Source: a virus
Direction: 5' to 3' (one strand)
DNA length: 38,415 nt
Virus record (IMG/VR): IMGVR_UViG_3300008113_000300
Location: 1 to 38,415 of that record
Positions within the stretch are counted from its first letter, which is position 1. Each line of letters opens with the position of its first letter. Of the stretch, positions 1-6,750 are shown piece after piece. A program made the translations under genes and the position numbers. Under the pieces are notes generated by a model. The model did not search any database. It saw nothing but the letters and a program-made list of their open reading frames with translations, and was not told the origin of the DNA.

Positions 1-293
1 TTTGTTATTTTTTTGGCATTTGAGCTTAATTCCCATAGCTTACTAACACCGCCGGTTCTTGGTATTCTTTTCATCATGTCCGCGGGCAAATTGGCATTCT
101 TGAAAAAACTATAGACAAAAGCTGCACACCAAGGGTCACCTGGACTTATACCAACATTTTTCTGCATAGTCTCAACCTCAGGACCTTTATTAGATCCGGG
201 TGGCTTCTCCAGTGTTATTAATTTTAAAGCGCTGTCTGCTAATGCTGATATGCTCTCATTAATAAAATCATTAAAATTCTTAATTCTTCCCAT
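1..293 (-). CDS. CHAP/NlpC-type peptidoglycan hydrolase (endolysin-like), C-terminus cut by window edge
   Basis: The ATG is at 293 and the frame stays open to the window edge, giving 97 visible residues and no stop. The segment GDPWCAAFVYSFF carries the Cys of a papain-like CHAP or NlpC/P60 cell-wall hydrolase. The preceding GSNKGPEVE and following RTGGVSKLW fit the same group of peptidoglycan amidohydrolases or endopeptidases; the catalytic His should lie beyond the window. The first residues, MGRIKNFNDFINE, resemble the tag seen on other proteins in this block. That tag could mean the enzyme is packaged in the virion rather than made only for lysis. There is no signal peptide, so export would need a holin or delivery with the particle. 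Family call is firm; lysis versus entry role is open. Confidence 0.75.
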   Translation of the reverse strand, partial: MGRIKNFNDFINESISALADSALKLITLEKPPGSNKGPEVETMQKNVGISPGDPWCAAFVYSFFKNANLPADMMKRIPRTGGVSKLWELSSNAKKIT

Positions 294-310
294 GTTCTAT
301 ATATCACAAA

Positions 311-340
311 AAAAAGGACTTATAAATATAAGTCCTTTTT
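311..340 (-). terminator. Intrinsic terminator after the 86-residue gene
   Basis: AAAAAGGACTTATA and TATAAGTCCTTTTT form an almost perfect inverted repeat. Read on the minus strand, the hairpin runs straight into a T-rich tail (TTTTTTTTG). The stem contains the last codons and the stop codon of the upstream gene, which ends at 320. It should separate that gene from the cell-wall hydrolase gene starting at 293. The repeat is symmetric, so it might also work on the plus strand, but no plus-strand gene reads into it. Confidence 0.75.
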
Positions 341-580
341 CTTATCTTCCCAATCCTTATCGGTTATGGGTTTCGAATTTAAGTCCCAATTGGTATCGGG
401 ATTTATTATCTTCTTCTTCTGTTTTTTCCAATCTCCAAATGTCCAAATAAATCTATTGTAGGCTTTGCCGACAGTAGTAAATCCTGTATCCCCTGGCTGT
501 ATAGCTATGGGTGACTGCGGCGGGACATAGGAGCTTGTGTCTGCAGGATTAGATGATATCTTCGTACTTTTCTTTGTCAT
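320..580 (-). CDS. Hypothetical protein, 86 residues
   Basis: I do not recognise this protein. It is soluble-looking, starts with a basic Ser/Thr-rich stretch (MTKKSTKISSNPADTSS), has a Pro-rich middle (YVPPQSPIAIQPGDTG), and ends lysine- and tryptophan-rich (WTFGDWKKQKKK, then DKDWEDKKKDLYL). No transmembrane segment is visible. The only Met is the first residue, so the start is fixed unless a non-ATG codon is used. It overlaps the 3' end of the preceding gene by 32 bases, suggesting translational coupling. Its stop lies inside a terminator hairpin, so it is the last gene of its transcript. Confidence 0.6.
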   Translation of the reverse strand: MTKKSTKISSNPADTSSYVPPQSPIAIQPGDTGFTTVGKAYNRFIWTFGDWKKQKKKIINPDTNWDLNSKPITDKDWEDKKKDLYL

Positions 581-782
581 AGATGACAGATTCTATTTTT
601 GTTTTAGAGATCTGAAAAGTTTCGAATCCTCCGACAGTGCCGTCCATATACTCGGCAACTTTCTTTTCGCATTCGATTACTGAGTCTCCTGAAACAAGAA
701 ATTCTGATTTCTTGTAGATTGGGTCTCCAGCTTTATTAACTTCACCAGATTCAAAATTAACCTTTACTAAATAATAGCTCAT
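549..782 (-). CDS. DUF4494-like small protein, 77 residues
   Basis: The pattern YYLVKVNFES, then YKKSEFLVSGDSVIECEKKV, then FQISKTKIESVI resembles half of the Bacteroidota family DUF4494, whose function is unknown. This is recognition from memory and is tentative. The protein looks like one small alpha-beta domain with beta strands at both ends and one helix (SVIECEKKVAEYM). There is no signal peptide or membrane segment. The ATG at 782 follows an A-rich leader (CTAAAAACAATCTAC) without a Shine-Dalgarno sequence. It lies 25 bases after the histone H1-like gene and overlaps the next gene by 32 bases, so the three small genes probably form one operon. Confidence 0.6.
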   Translation of the reverse strand: MSYYLVKVNFESGEVNKAGDPIYKKSEFLVSGDSVIECEKKVAEYMDGTVGGFETFQISKTKIESVIYDKEKYEDII

Positions 783-807
783 GTAGATTGTTTTTAGCGG
801 TTATAAA

Positions 808-987
808 TTAAGCTTTTTTATTCTTAGCTTCTTGTACTTCAGTTCTAACTTCCTGAGCAAGTTTTTTTAATTCCTGCATAGCTTGTCTAACTCTAGTACC
901 AGCTGTTCCGTTTCCTTTACTGAAGAATTTTTCGGCGTCACCTTGAGTTTGCTCGATAAGAGCTTTAATTTGTTCGAATTTTTCCAT
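808..987 (-). CDS. Histone H1-like (Hc1-type) DNA-binding protein, 59 residues
   Basis: The protein starts MEKFEQIKALIEQTQGDAEK, continues FFSKGNGTAGTRVRQAMQ, then ELKKLAQEVRTEVQEAKNKKA. This matches my knowledge of the small histone H1-like proteins of Bacteroidota, with the characteristic GNxxAGTRxRxAMQxLKxLAQ block. It should be a basic, mostly helical DNA-binding protein that compacts or coats DNA. The Lys-rich C-terminus (EAKNKKA) is much shorter than in many cellular homologues. A TATAAATA element ends 20 bases upstream of the ATG, which would fit late expression and a role on packaged or replicating DNA. The RGTAGTRVR-type core makes the family call strong; the role in the phage is inference. 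Confidence 0.82.
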   Translation of the reverse strand: MEKFEQIKALIEQTQGDAEKFFSKGNGTAGTRVRQAMQELKKLAQEVRTEVQEAKNKKA

Positions 988-1007
988 GTTAAATTGTTTT
1001 TAATTTA

Positions 1008-1015
1008 TATTTATA
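1008..1015 (-). promoter_or_regulatory. T4-late-type promoter element TATAAATA
   Basis: The minus strand reads GTATATAAATATAAATT, containing an exact TATAAATA, the T4 late promoter sequence recognised by gp55 sigma. It lies 20 bases upstream of the ATG of the histone H1-like gene, in the gap after the 181-residue gene. The sequence is AT-rich and 8 bases can occur by chance; position in a rare intergenic gap is the supporting evidence. Confidence 0.45.
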
Positions 1016-1039
1016 TACTGATTTACTTAATTGTTCCGG

Positions 1040-1585
1040 TTATCTGCTTATAATAATCGATTTTTTACTAGATCCACTCTGAATTGACCAATTACTTCCC
1101 AATTGTGATATTGCTATAGACTTCATATACTCCATATACTCACCTTTACCAGAAAATTCGAGATTATCTTGCATTTCATCATACATTCTACTAATCTTTG
1201 GATTTGCCTCCAAGTAGCTATTTACACACTTAAATACAGTTTCCATAAGTCTTGATATCTCTCCACCTTCCATCTTAAACTTATCAGTATTGGTTTGTGG
1301 TATTTCCCTCTTGTCAACAGCGATATCATCTATAATCTCCGGAGATATTTTATTTATCGTCAATACGCAGTAGGAATTCTTTGGACCTTCTATTACTTCA
1401 TGATCCGAATATTTACCTATAATTAGATGAAATCCCTCCTGATTGTCGCTGCTCTCTTTATCTATATTAAAGAAATAGTGATATACATCACCGATTTTTT
1501 CCAATAGAAATGGGGATGTACCAAATCCGTCAGATTCATTCATTCTATTAATAAATTGATCGAATGATTCTACAATTTTTGTCAT
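1040..1585 (-). CDS. Hypothetical protein with capsid-targeting-like N-terminus, 181 residues
   Basis: No known fold is recognised. The N-terminus MTKIVESFDQFINRMNE is like those of three other proteins in this block and like the capsid-targeting peptides of T4 internal proteins, with a plausible protease site after NE (residues 16-17). The rest is a soluble alpha-beta protein: a beta-rich front (YHYFFNIDK, GFHLIIGKYSDHEVI, SYCVLTINKI) and a helical back (ISRLMETVFKCVNSYLEA), ending SSKKSIIISR. The gene lies 1 base after the ligase-NMNAT gene, so it is almost surely co-transcribed with it. It may be a partner or inhibitor of that enzyme, or an internal head protein. Neither is shown. Confidence 0.65.
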   Translation of the reverse strand: MTKIVESFDQFINRMNESDGFGTSPFLLEKIGDVYHYFFNIDKESSDNQEGFHLIIGKYSDHEVIEGPKNSYCVLTINKISPEIIDDIAVDKREIPQTNTDKFKMEGGEISRLMETVFKCVNSYLEANPKISRMYDEMQDNLEFSGKGEYMEYMKSIAISQLGSNWSIQSGSSKKSIIISR

Positions 1586-1586
1586 T

Positions 1587-3638
1587 TTATTGTTCGTTAT
1601 TTTTAATTTCTTCTATTTCATTATTAACTTCCTCTACAGTTTTCTCATCACCATATTCATTTAGATAATTAATAACAATAGATTCCTTTATGTCCTTGCC
1701 ATTCTGTGATGACACTAGCTGATTATAAAATGCAGAAACACCAGGAGGAACTAATTTCTTAAAACCAAGAAAGTCCTCCTCGGCTAATTTTTCCCTTACC
1801 TCGGTGCCACTACTAGATCTGGAGGTCTGTATTATTTCCATATCATCAGGAAAATCACCGCCAGCTTTTTTAAGGTAATCTGATTGTTTTTTATAGTCTT
1901 CTATTCTATCATCACCAGCAGCTATTGCTTTAGGTAGATAACCAAGCTCCTTAGACTTGCCGTAAATAACACCAAGTAATCCTCGGTCTATCATAAAAAA
2001 TCCTTGTATCTTACCTGCACTTTCCTTAACAACGGTTTCCATGTACTTTGATACAAGTTCACTGTTGAATGGGGATTTACCAGATTTATTGTGTCCGGGA
2101 TGAACCACTGCAATTACGCTAGGCAGATTGTTCTTTTCCATCATTTTCTTAACCATCTTTAGGTGTCCGTTATGAAATGGCTGAAATCTACCGATTATAA
2201 GGTTAACCTCCTCCAATTTCTTTTCCTCTTTCTCCTCTGGTTTTTTATCCTCCGTTATTTCAACGTTTGGCTTATCCTTGGTGTCTATAGTTTCTAGCTT
2301 TGATATAAACTCATTGTAAGAATAGAAGTGATCGTATTCTTCCTCTTCGTTAGCGACATCATCATTTTCTGATGTTGTGTATTCAACCTTCTTGGAGCTA
2401 AGATTATTTCTTTTGAAATCCATGAAGGATGGAATGCTAGACTCCTGTATCTTTGCAGTTTTCTTTGCTGAAACCACTCTTTCTATATCAGAGACCAATA
2501 AATTGAATTGATCTATTATACCAGCAGTTATTATACCACCAGCTCTTTTCTTTATCTTTCTGAATGAATTTAGAATAAGCTTAAATAACGACTCATAAGA
2601 ATCATCAGCTTCAAGATAACTTAAAACCCTTCTATCCTTTATTAATGGTTTATTTAATCTAAATTCTTCTTTCTTTAAATAATCAGGTTCCTGAAAATCC
2701 GCTCCCTTGTATTTGTAACCATTCTCATCTAAGAATTTAGCAAAAACATCAGATATGAATGAGATGTATCGCTGATCTTCAGTATCACCAGCAACATTAA
2801 AGCTATCAACACCTCTTTCCAATATGAAATTCATCACATCAAGCACAGTTATACCCAGAAAATCGCTAGGTTTTTCTGTGAATCTCTTTTTAGCTTTCTC
2901 CTTAGCAATCTCTGTAAAAACAGGATCAACCATTTTAGATAATATAGGCTCTGAATCAGAATCTTCCTCACCAAATCTAAATACTATACCCTCGATGGGC
3001 TTATCTAGATCAGCATTTAAAGCGCTCTCTTTAGCCTCGGGATTAAGAACACCGATAATATATCTAACAAAGCTTCTTGTCTTATATTCATTAACGAGAT
3101 CTTCAAAGGGAGTTCTAAGGAAATCTGATATGCTTTCTTTCTGCTCCTCCGATAATAGACCCTGGAAAATGATTGGTGGTCTTTCAACACCGATAAGATC
3201 TGCCCAAGTATCTAGCTTCTCTTTATTCTGTATTGTGTTTGATGGTTTACCGTCATCACTCTTTGTGTGTACATAGGAGAGAATCAGATTATTTTTAGGA
3301 AGTCTATCGTATGCGATTTCGACAGGCTGTGTATTTGAGAAATACTCCAATCCAAATTTCCATCCCCTAGGAATTTCTTTCAGAATATGTGGTGGCAAAG
3401 ATTCGATATATTGTATCGGCTTTTCATAATATTTCATTAGCGTTCTATCCACTAATGTTATCGGGTTTCTCTGATCTCTTTTATAAAAATTAAATCTTCC
3501 AGTTTCTAAGTCTCTATCAAACACAAATGCAGATCCGTCCATCTTTTCATTAACGGTCACATAAGAATTAAATAGGTTGTCTATGAATTCCTTCCCTTTC
3601 TTATTATAGATATCATATAAATGACTTATTCCTGACAT
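1587..3638 (-). CDS. Fusion of a polynucleotide-ligase-type nucleotidyltransferase and an NMN-adenylyltransferase-type domain, 683 residues
   Basis: Residues 1-250 carry the covalent nucleotidyltransferase motifs of ATP-dependent RNA/DNA ligases: motif I EKMDG (Lys32 as the AMP-accepting lysine), motif III WKFGLEYF (Glu98), motif IV IEGIVFRFG (Glu216), and a motif V candidate around Lys235. Residues 250-400 are helical, as in the C-terminal part of some RNA ligases. An acidic linker follows (about 400-477). Residues 478-640 form an HxGH nucleotidyltransferase domain: GRFQPFHNGH (His489, His492), and SSSGTEVR at 608-615 in place of the usual ISxTxxR. This second domain is closest to NadM/NadR NMN adenylyltransferases or related phage cytidylyltransferase-like proteins. 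Both active sites look intact. The start at 3638 follows a TATAAATA element. Substrates are unknown: RNA end sealing for the first domain and NAD synthesis for the second are family-based expectations. Confidence 0.8.
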   Translation of the reverse strand: MSGISHLYDIYNKKGKEFIDNLFNSYVTVNEKMDGSAFVFDRDLETGRFNFYKRDQRNPITLVDRTLMKYYEKPIQYIESLPPHILKEIPRGWKFGLEYFSNTQPVEIAYDRLPKNNLILSYVHTKSDDGKPSNTIQNKEKLDTWADLIGVERPPIIFQGLLSEEQKESISDFLRTPFEDLVNEYKTRSFVRYIIGVLNPEAKESALNADLDKPIEGIVFRFGEEDSDSEPILSKMVDPVFTEIAKEKAKKRFTEKPSDFLGITVLDVMNFILERGVDSFNVAGDTEDQRYISFISDVFAKFLDENGYKYKGADFQEPDYLKKEEFRLNKPLIKDRRVLSYLEADDSYESLFKLILNSFRKIKKRAGGIITAGIIDQFNLLVSDIERVVSAKKTAKIQESSIPSFMDFKRNNLSSKKVEYTTSENDDVANEEEEYDHFYSYNEFISKLETIDTKDKPNVEITEDKKPEEKEEKKLEEVNLIIGRFQPFHNGHLKMVKKMMEKNNLPSVIAVVHPGHNKSGKSPFNSELVSKYMETVVKESAGKIQGFFMIDRGLLGVIYGKSKELGYLPKAIAAGDDRIEDYKKQSDYLKKAGGDFPDDMEIIQTSRSSSGTEVREKLAEEDFLGFKKLVPPGVSAFYNQLVSSQNGKDIKESIVINYLNEYGDEKTVEEVNNEIEEIKNNEQ

Positions 3639-3659
3639 ATCTGTTTATTTGCTATTTAA

Positions 3660-3667
3660 TATTTATA
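3660..3667 (-). promoter_or_regulatory. T4-late-type promoter element TATAAATA
   Basis: The minus strand reads AAGTATAAATATTAAATAG, with an exact TATAAATA 21 bases before the ATG of the ligase-NMNAT gene. Spacing matches the element at 1008-1015. It sits in the 30-base gap after the Pol-beta-like nucleotidyltransferase gene, so the fusion gene may have its own late promoter in addition to read-through. Confidence 0.45.
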
Positions 3668-3668
3668 C

Positions 3669-4604
3669 TTAAGATAACTGATTTATTTCGGATGGTATCT
3701 CCAAATTTGCTCTAGTTAAATATTCTTTGAACTTTTCGATTATGGCAGATAGTCTGTCATGTAAATCGAAATCATCCGATTCTATGATTCTTAAAAGATC
3801 CTCAAAAGTTTTGACATCGTTTATATCATACTCCCTACCAAGTGCAAATTTTACAAACTCGTGAGGATTTCTTGTTACAAATCTCTCACTGCCTTCAATT
3901 TTCTTTGCATTCTTTAATCTTGCTTTGAGCTTTCCTTTATATGACTTTGTGTGCCAGAATAGACCGTCGCTTAGTATTAAAACCGGCGTATCATAGTCCA
4001 TAACGTCACCATTCTCGTCACTATCTAATATCTGTCTTCTTTCGGATAATATTGCTGCTAGAAGCCAATTACGATGTGCTGACTTATATTTACTTTCATC
4101 TATCTTATAGTTGGGTGAGTAGTATATAAATTCTGCCCATTCCATACTGGAAATAGGTATTAGATCAAGCTGAACCATACCTTTATTAGGATCTCCCTGA
4201 ATTGGCCATCCTATACTAACTATATTTAGTCCCTTAAGATAATTTATCTCAGGGGTAAATCCAAGTGCATCAGACAACTTTTTACCATCTAATAAACCAT
4301 TAATATGGGATGCAACATCCTTAACTGTTATCTGATGTTCTCTGGCAAACCATGAGCTATCAATACCAAGATCGAGATCTCCCGATGTGTCATCAGGTTT
4401 TTTCTTTTTACCTATGCTTCCTATTATAATGTACTGATCATTAGCTTTTGTTTGATCTATTCCCAATATGGGAAACAATATGGATTTTATGCTCTCAAGT
4501 GTCTTTGGAAATTCGTCCTCTCGAATTCTTCTTGCACTTTTAATAGCTGCTCCACCTTCGAAAAGCATAACAAATCTATTAAAATCTAGTACCTTATTAG
4601 GCAT
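3669..4604 (-). CDS. Pol-beta-superfamily nucleotidyltransferase, 311 residues
   Basis: The signature of the Pol-beta superfamily is clear: IIIGSIG (Gly62-Ser63), then DLDLGID with Asp76 and Asp78, and a third acidic residue in VQLDLIP (Asp147). These should bind two metal ions for transfer of a nucleotide to a protein, RNA, DNA or small molecule. The rest is mostly helical. The N-terminus MPNKVLDFNRFVMLFE resembles the possible packaging tag of its neighbours. It overlaps the next upstream gene by 8 bases and is followed within 30 bases by the ligase-NMNAT gene, so a joint role in nucleic-acid end modification is plausible. I cannot tell a tRNA-type, MNT toxin-neutralising-type or other enzyme from the sequence alone. 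Overlap start at 4604 fits coupled translation. Confidence 0.75.
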   Translation of the reverse strand: MPNKVLDFNRFVMLFEGGAAIKSARRIREDEFPKTLESIKSILFPILGIDQTKANDQYIIIGSIGKKKKPDDTSGDLDLGIDSSWFAREHQITVKDVASHINGLLDGKKLSDALGFTPEINYLKGLNIVSIGWPIQGDPNKGMVQLDLIPISSMEWAEFIYYSPNYKIDESKYKSAHRNWLLAAILSERRQILDSDENGDVMDYDTPVLILSDGLFWHTKSYKGKLKARLKNAKKIEGSERFVTRNPHEFVKFALGREYDINDVKTFEDLLRIIESDDFDLHDRLSAIIEKFKEYLTRANLEIPSEINQLS

Positions 4605-5142
4605 TCTTTCCCATTTTTTTATGATAACGCTCCATTACATCATTAACGTAATCTGTGTACATCTCCTCGTCTTTATTCTTAGGATTTGCCGGATCGTATT
4701 CTTTACCAAAATATTTTTTACCTTTAAGTACACCCGATTTATAGAATCTTTCAGCATCAGCATCAGTAACTTTCTTATTGGAAAGATTATCCATCTCCCA
4801 TTTGTCAACGATCTCTTTTTTCTTTCCTGTAAGTTCATCTTTAGACAATTTAGAAAAACTGTCCTTATTATCACCCTTCGAAAAGAAATCCGCTATAGCC
4901 GCACCCGCACCTGCTATTAATCTAACAGTGTTTGGTATAAGATTGGTTGCCATTTTAGCAGTTTTGAATGGGTCGTTATGATCATCATAATATTTGGAGT
5001 AATAGCTATCACCCATTTCCTCTTTAACTCTAGAATTTACATTTCGTAACCATCTACTAAATTTAGTTTTACCAACAGCGCCATAAACATCGCTTTCGTT
5101 AACAATTTCTTCCGTAAATTCATTAAAGGATTTTATACTCAT
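4597..5142 (-). CDS. Hypothetical protein with capsid-targeting-like N-terminus, 181 residues
   Basis: Not recognised. It begins MSIKSFNEFTEEIVNE, the best example in this window of the F-x-x-F...E tag, close in style to the T4 internal protein peptide MKTYQEFIAE. A short Ala/Gly-rich, partly hydrophobic stretch (VRLIAGAGAAIADFF, about residues 73-87) could be an amphipathic or membrane-active helix. The remainder is charged and Lys/Asp-rich, ending in MERYHKKMGKNA. A small, basic, highly charged protein with such a tag would fit an internal head protein. The ATG follows an A-rich leader and an upstream GATATATA element 18 bases away. It overlaps the nucleotidyltransferase gene by 8 bases. 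Confidence 0.62.
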   Translation of the reverse strand: MSIKSFNEFTEEIVNESDVYGAVGKTKFSRWLRNVNSRVKEEMGDSYYSKYYDDHNDPFKTAKMATNLIPNTVRLIAGAGAAIADFFSKGDNKDSFSKLSKDELTGKKKEIVDKWEMDNLSNKKVTDADAERFYKSGVLKGKKYFGKEYDPANPKNKDEEMYTDYVNDVMERYHKKMGKNA

Positions 5143-5160
5143 AATAAAAACATATTTTTC

Positions 5161-5168
5161 TATATATC
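5161..5168 (-). promoter_or_regulatory. Possible promoter element GATATATA
   Basis: The minus strand reads TTTAGGATATATAGAAAAATATG. GATATATA lies 18 bases upstream of the ATG at 5142, in the gap after uvsW. The same octamer occurs at similar distance upstream of several other minus-strand genes, so it may be a variant of the phage late promoter. Evidence is positional only. Confidence 0.3.
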
Positions 5169-5178
5169 CTAAAGAAAA

Positions 5179-6735
5179 TTAAAGTTTAACCCTGAATATC
5201 TTATAATCGAAGCACTCTTTTTTATAGATCTGCATTCTCACCTCCCCGTGCTTCATTAGGTAATTTTGATAATGGTTTGTGCTAAAGTCATCAACGAAGT
5301 CAATAACATTGACTTTATCTTTACCCTCCATCTTACGCATACCCCTACCAAGACTCTGCTTTATAAGAACTTCGCTCTTGTATGACTCAACCAAAAATAT
5401 ATTATGAAGATTATTTATTGATATACCAGTAGAAAATGTACCATAAGTTGCTACCAATATTTTATTACCTCCAGATGCCATTCTGGATTTATATTCCTCT
5501 CTTAAACTTTCATCCGTGTCACCATCAACATAGAAAACTTCCTTCTCAGCATTCTTCTCCCGAAGCTGATTCCAGATTTGCTTACCATATTCATCCTTAA
5601 CAGATTGGAAAAGAACTAATGAATTCTTAGAAGTTTTATTAATGAAATCCACGACATAATTTAAACGCTTCTTGCTTTCTATAACTAGCTTTCTTTCTAT
5701 ATTATAAAACTCGTTTCCTTCTATCTTATTATCCCCGTTTTTATTGCTATTGTTTAGTTTTATCTCAGATAGCTTATCTTTATATTCTTGCTCCAGCCAA
5801 TCCATGATAACAACTTTAATTGAAACCGGTGTAGCATAGTTATTATCAAAAAGAAAGCTAGGAGGTATCTCAACAACTAGAGGACCTAAAAATTGCTGGA
5901 TAGTAAGATAATCAGCAGTTCCTCTTTTTGTTAACGTACCCGTTAATCCAAATCTCCACCTTGAATGCATACAGTTTGCAACAATCTTCTTTATCGACAT
6001 GCTGTTTGTATGGTGAGCCTCATCGACAAAAACAACATCAACATCGTCAAAAAACTCGGAATCCTGTTTAACCAGCGATTGGAATGTTCCCATTATTAGA
6101 TCGCATCCTTCTCTTATTTTGCTTCCTCCGCCTATTTGTTGTATTTTAACACCAATTCTTTCTATACCATAATCTTCAAAATCATCGCTTCCCTGAAAAA
6201 CAAGGTTTGTACTAGGAACGATCATTAGAAACTTTTTAATTAGACCCTTTGATTTAAGATATGCAAATATCATAAAAGCTATAAGTGTCTTACCTGACGA
6301 AGTTGCAACTTCAGAAACAGAATATCTATACTTAATAAGTTTCCATGCGGTCTCTATTTGATAGTCCCTTGGTTTTTTATTTGGATCTCCACCTATACCG
6401 TCTTTAAAAAATTCATCAACCCATTCAGTAAATTCAGCTAATGTTGGATCTTTTAATACTATCTGATCCAATCCATTGATTTCCATCTTTATGCTATACT
6501 CATCGCCTATCTGCAAAAGTTCTCTCCAGAGTCCGATTGGTATTTTCCAGAATCCACCTTTTTTCTCAATAAAGCATATGTTACCATCCCATATTTTCTT
6601 CTTCACCAAGGGATGAAAATAGAAATTATGAATCTTTTTGGTTAGCGAGATGTCTATTTGTTTCTTTTCAACCTCATCTGGGGAATCCACCAGAATTATC
6701 CATTGCTGATCTTCTGAAACTTGAAATTTTAACAT
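5179..6735 (-). CDS. uvsW: UvsW-type superfamily 2 DNA helicase, 518 residues
   Basis: This is an ATP-driven dsDNA/branched-DNA translocase of the T4 UvsW type, expected to regress forks, migrate Holliday junctions and clear R-loops when recombination-dependent replication takes over. Residues 1-110 form the N-terminal accessory domain (KKIWDGNICFIEKKGGF is typical of UvsW). Motifs in order: PRDYQIETAW (Q-like), ATSSGKT Walker A at 144-150, VVFVDEAH box at 234-241, RWRFGLTGTLTK motif III, and KQSLGRGMRK motif VI near the C-terminus. Length is close to the roughly 500 residues of T4 UvsW. It follows the uvsY-like gene by 15 bases, the same pairing as in T4. No TTG or GTG alternative start is needed; the ATG at 6735 opens directly into the family N-terminus. 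Confidence 0.9.
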   Translation of the reverse strand: MLKFQVSEDQQWIILVDSPDEVEKKQIDISLTKKIHNFYFHPLVKKKIWDGNICFIEKKGGFWKIPIGLWRELLQIGDEYSIKMEINGLDQIVLKDPTLAEFTEWVDEFFKDGIGGDPNKKPRDYQIETAWKLIKYRYSVSEVATSSGKTLIAFMIFAYLKSKGLIKKFLMIVPSTNLVFQGSDDFEDYGIERIGVKIQQIGGGSKIREGCDLIMGTFQSLVKQDSEFFDDVDVVFVDEAHHTNSMSIKKIVANCMHSRWRFGLTGTLTKRGTADYLTIQQFLGPLVVEIPPSFLFDNNYATPVSIKVVIMDWLEQEYKDKLSEIKLNNSNKNGDNKIEGNEFYNIERKLVIESKKRLNYVVDFINKTSKNSLVLFQSVKDEYGKQIWNQLREKNAEKEVFYVDGDTDESLREEYKSRMASGGNKILVATYGTFSTGISINNLHNIFLVESYKSEVLIKQSLGRGMRKMEGKDKVNVIDFVDDFSTNHYQNYLMKHGEVRMQIYKKECFDYKIFRVKL

Positions 6736-6750
6736 GTCAGTTATCTATTT

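Noticed and set aside
298-305. GATATATA as a promoter of the cell-wall hydrolase gene
   Set aside because: It is only 4 bases from the ATG, too close to serve as a promoter element for that start.
2824-3276. Plus-strand 150-residue frame
   Set aside because: It lies wholly antisense to the ligase-NMNAT gene, has no known motif, and its composition (Ser/Leu/Phe-rich) is that of a shadow frame.
3669-4604. CCA-adding tRNA nucleotidyltransferase
   Set aside because: Only the general Pol-beta motifs are visible; the specific downstream motifs of CCA enzymes are not.
4468-4920. Plus-strand 150-residue frame with hydrophobic stretches
   Set aside because: It crosses two well-supported minus-strand genes; hydrophobicity arises from antisense of Lys/Glu/Asp-rich codons.
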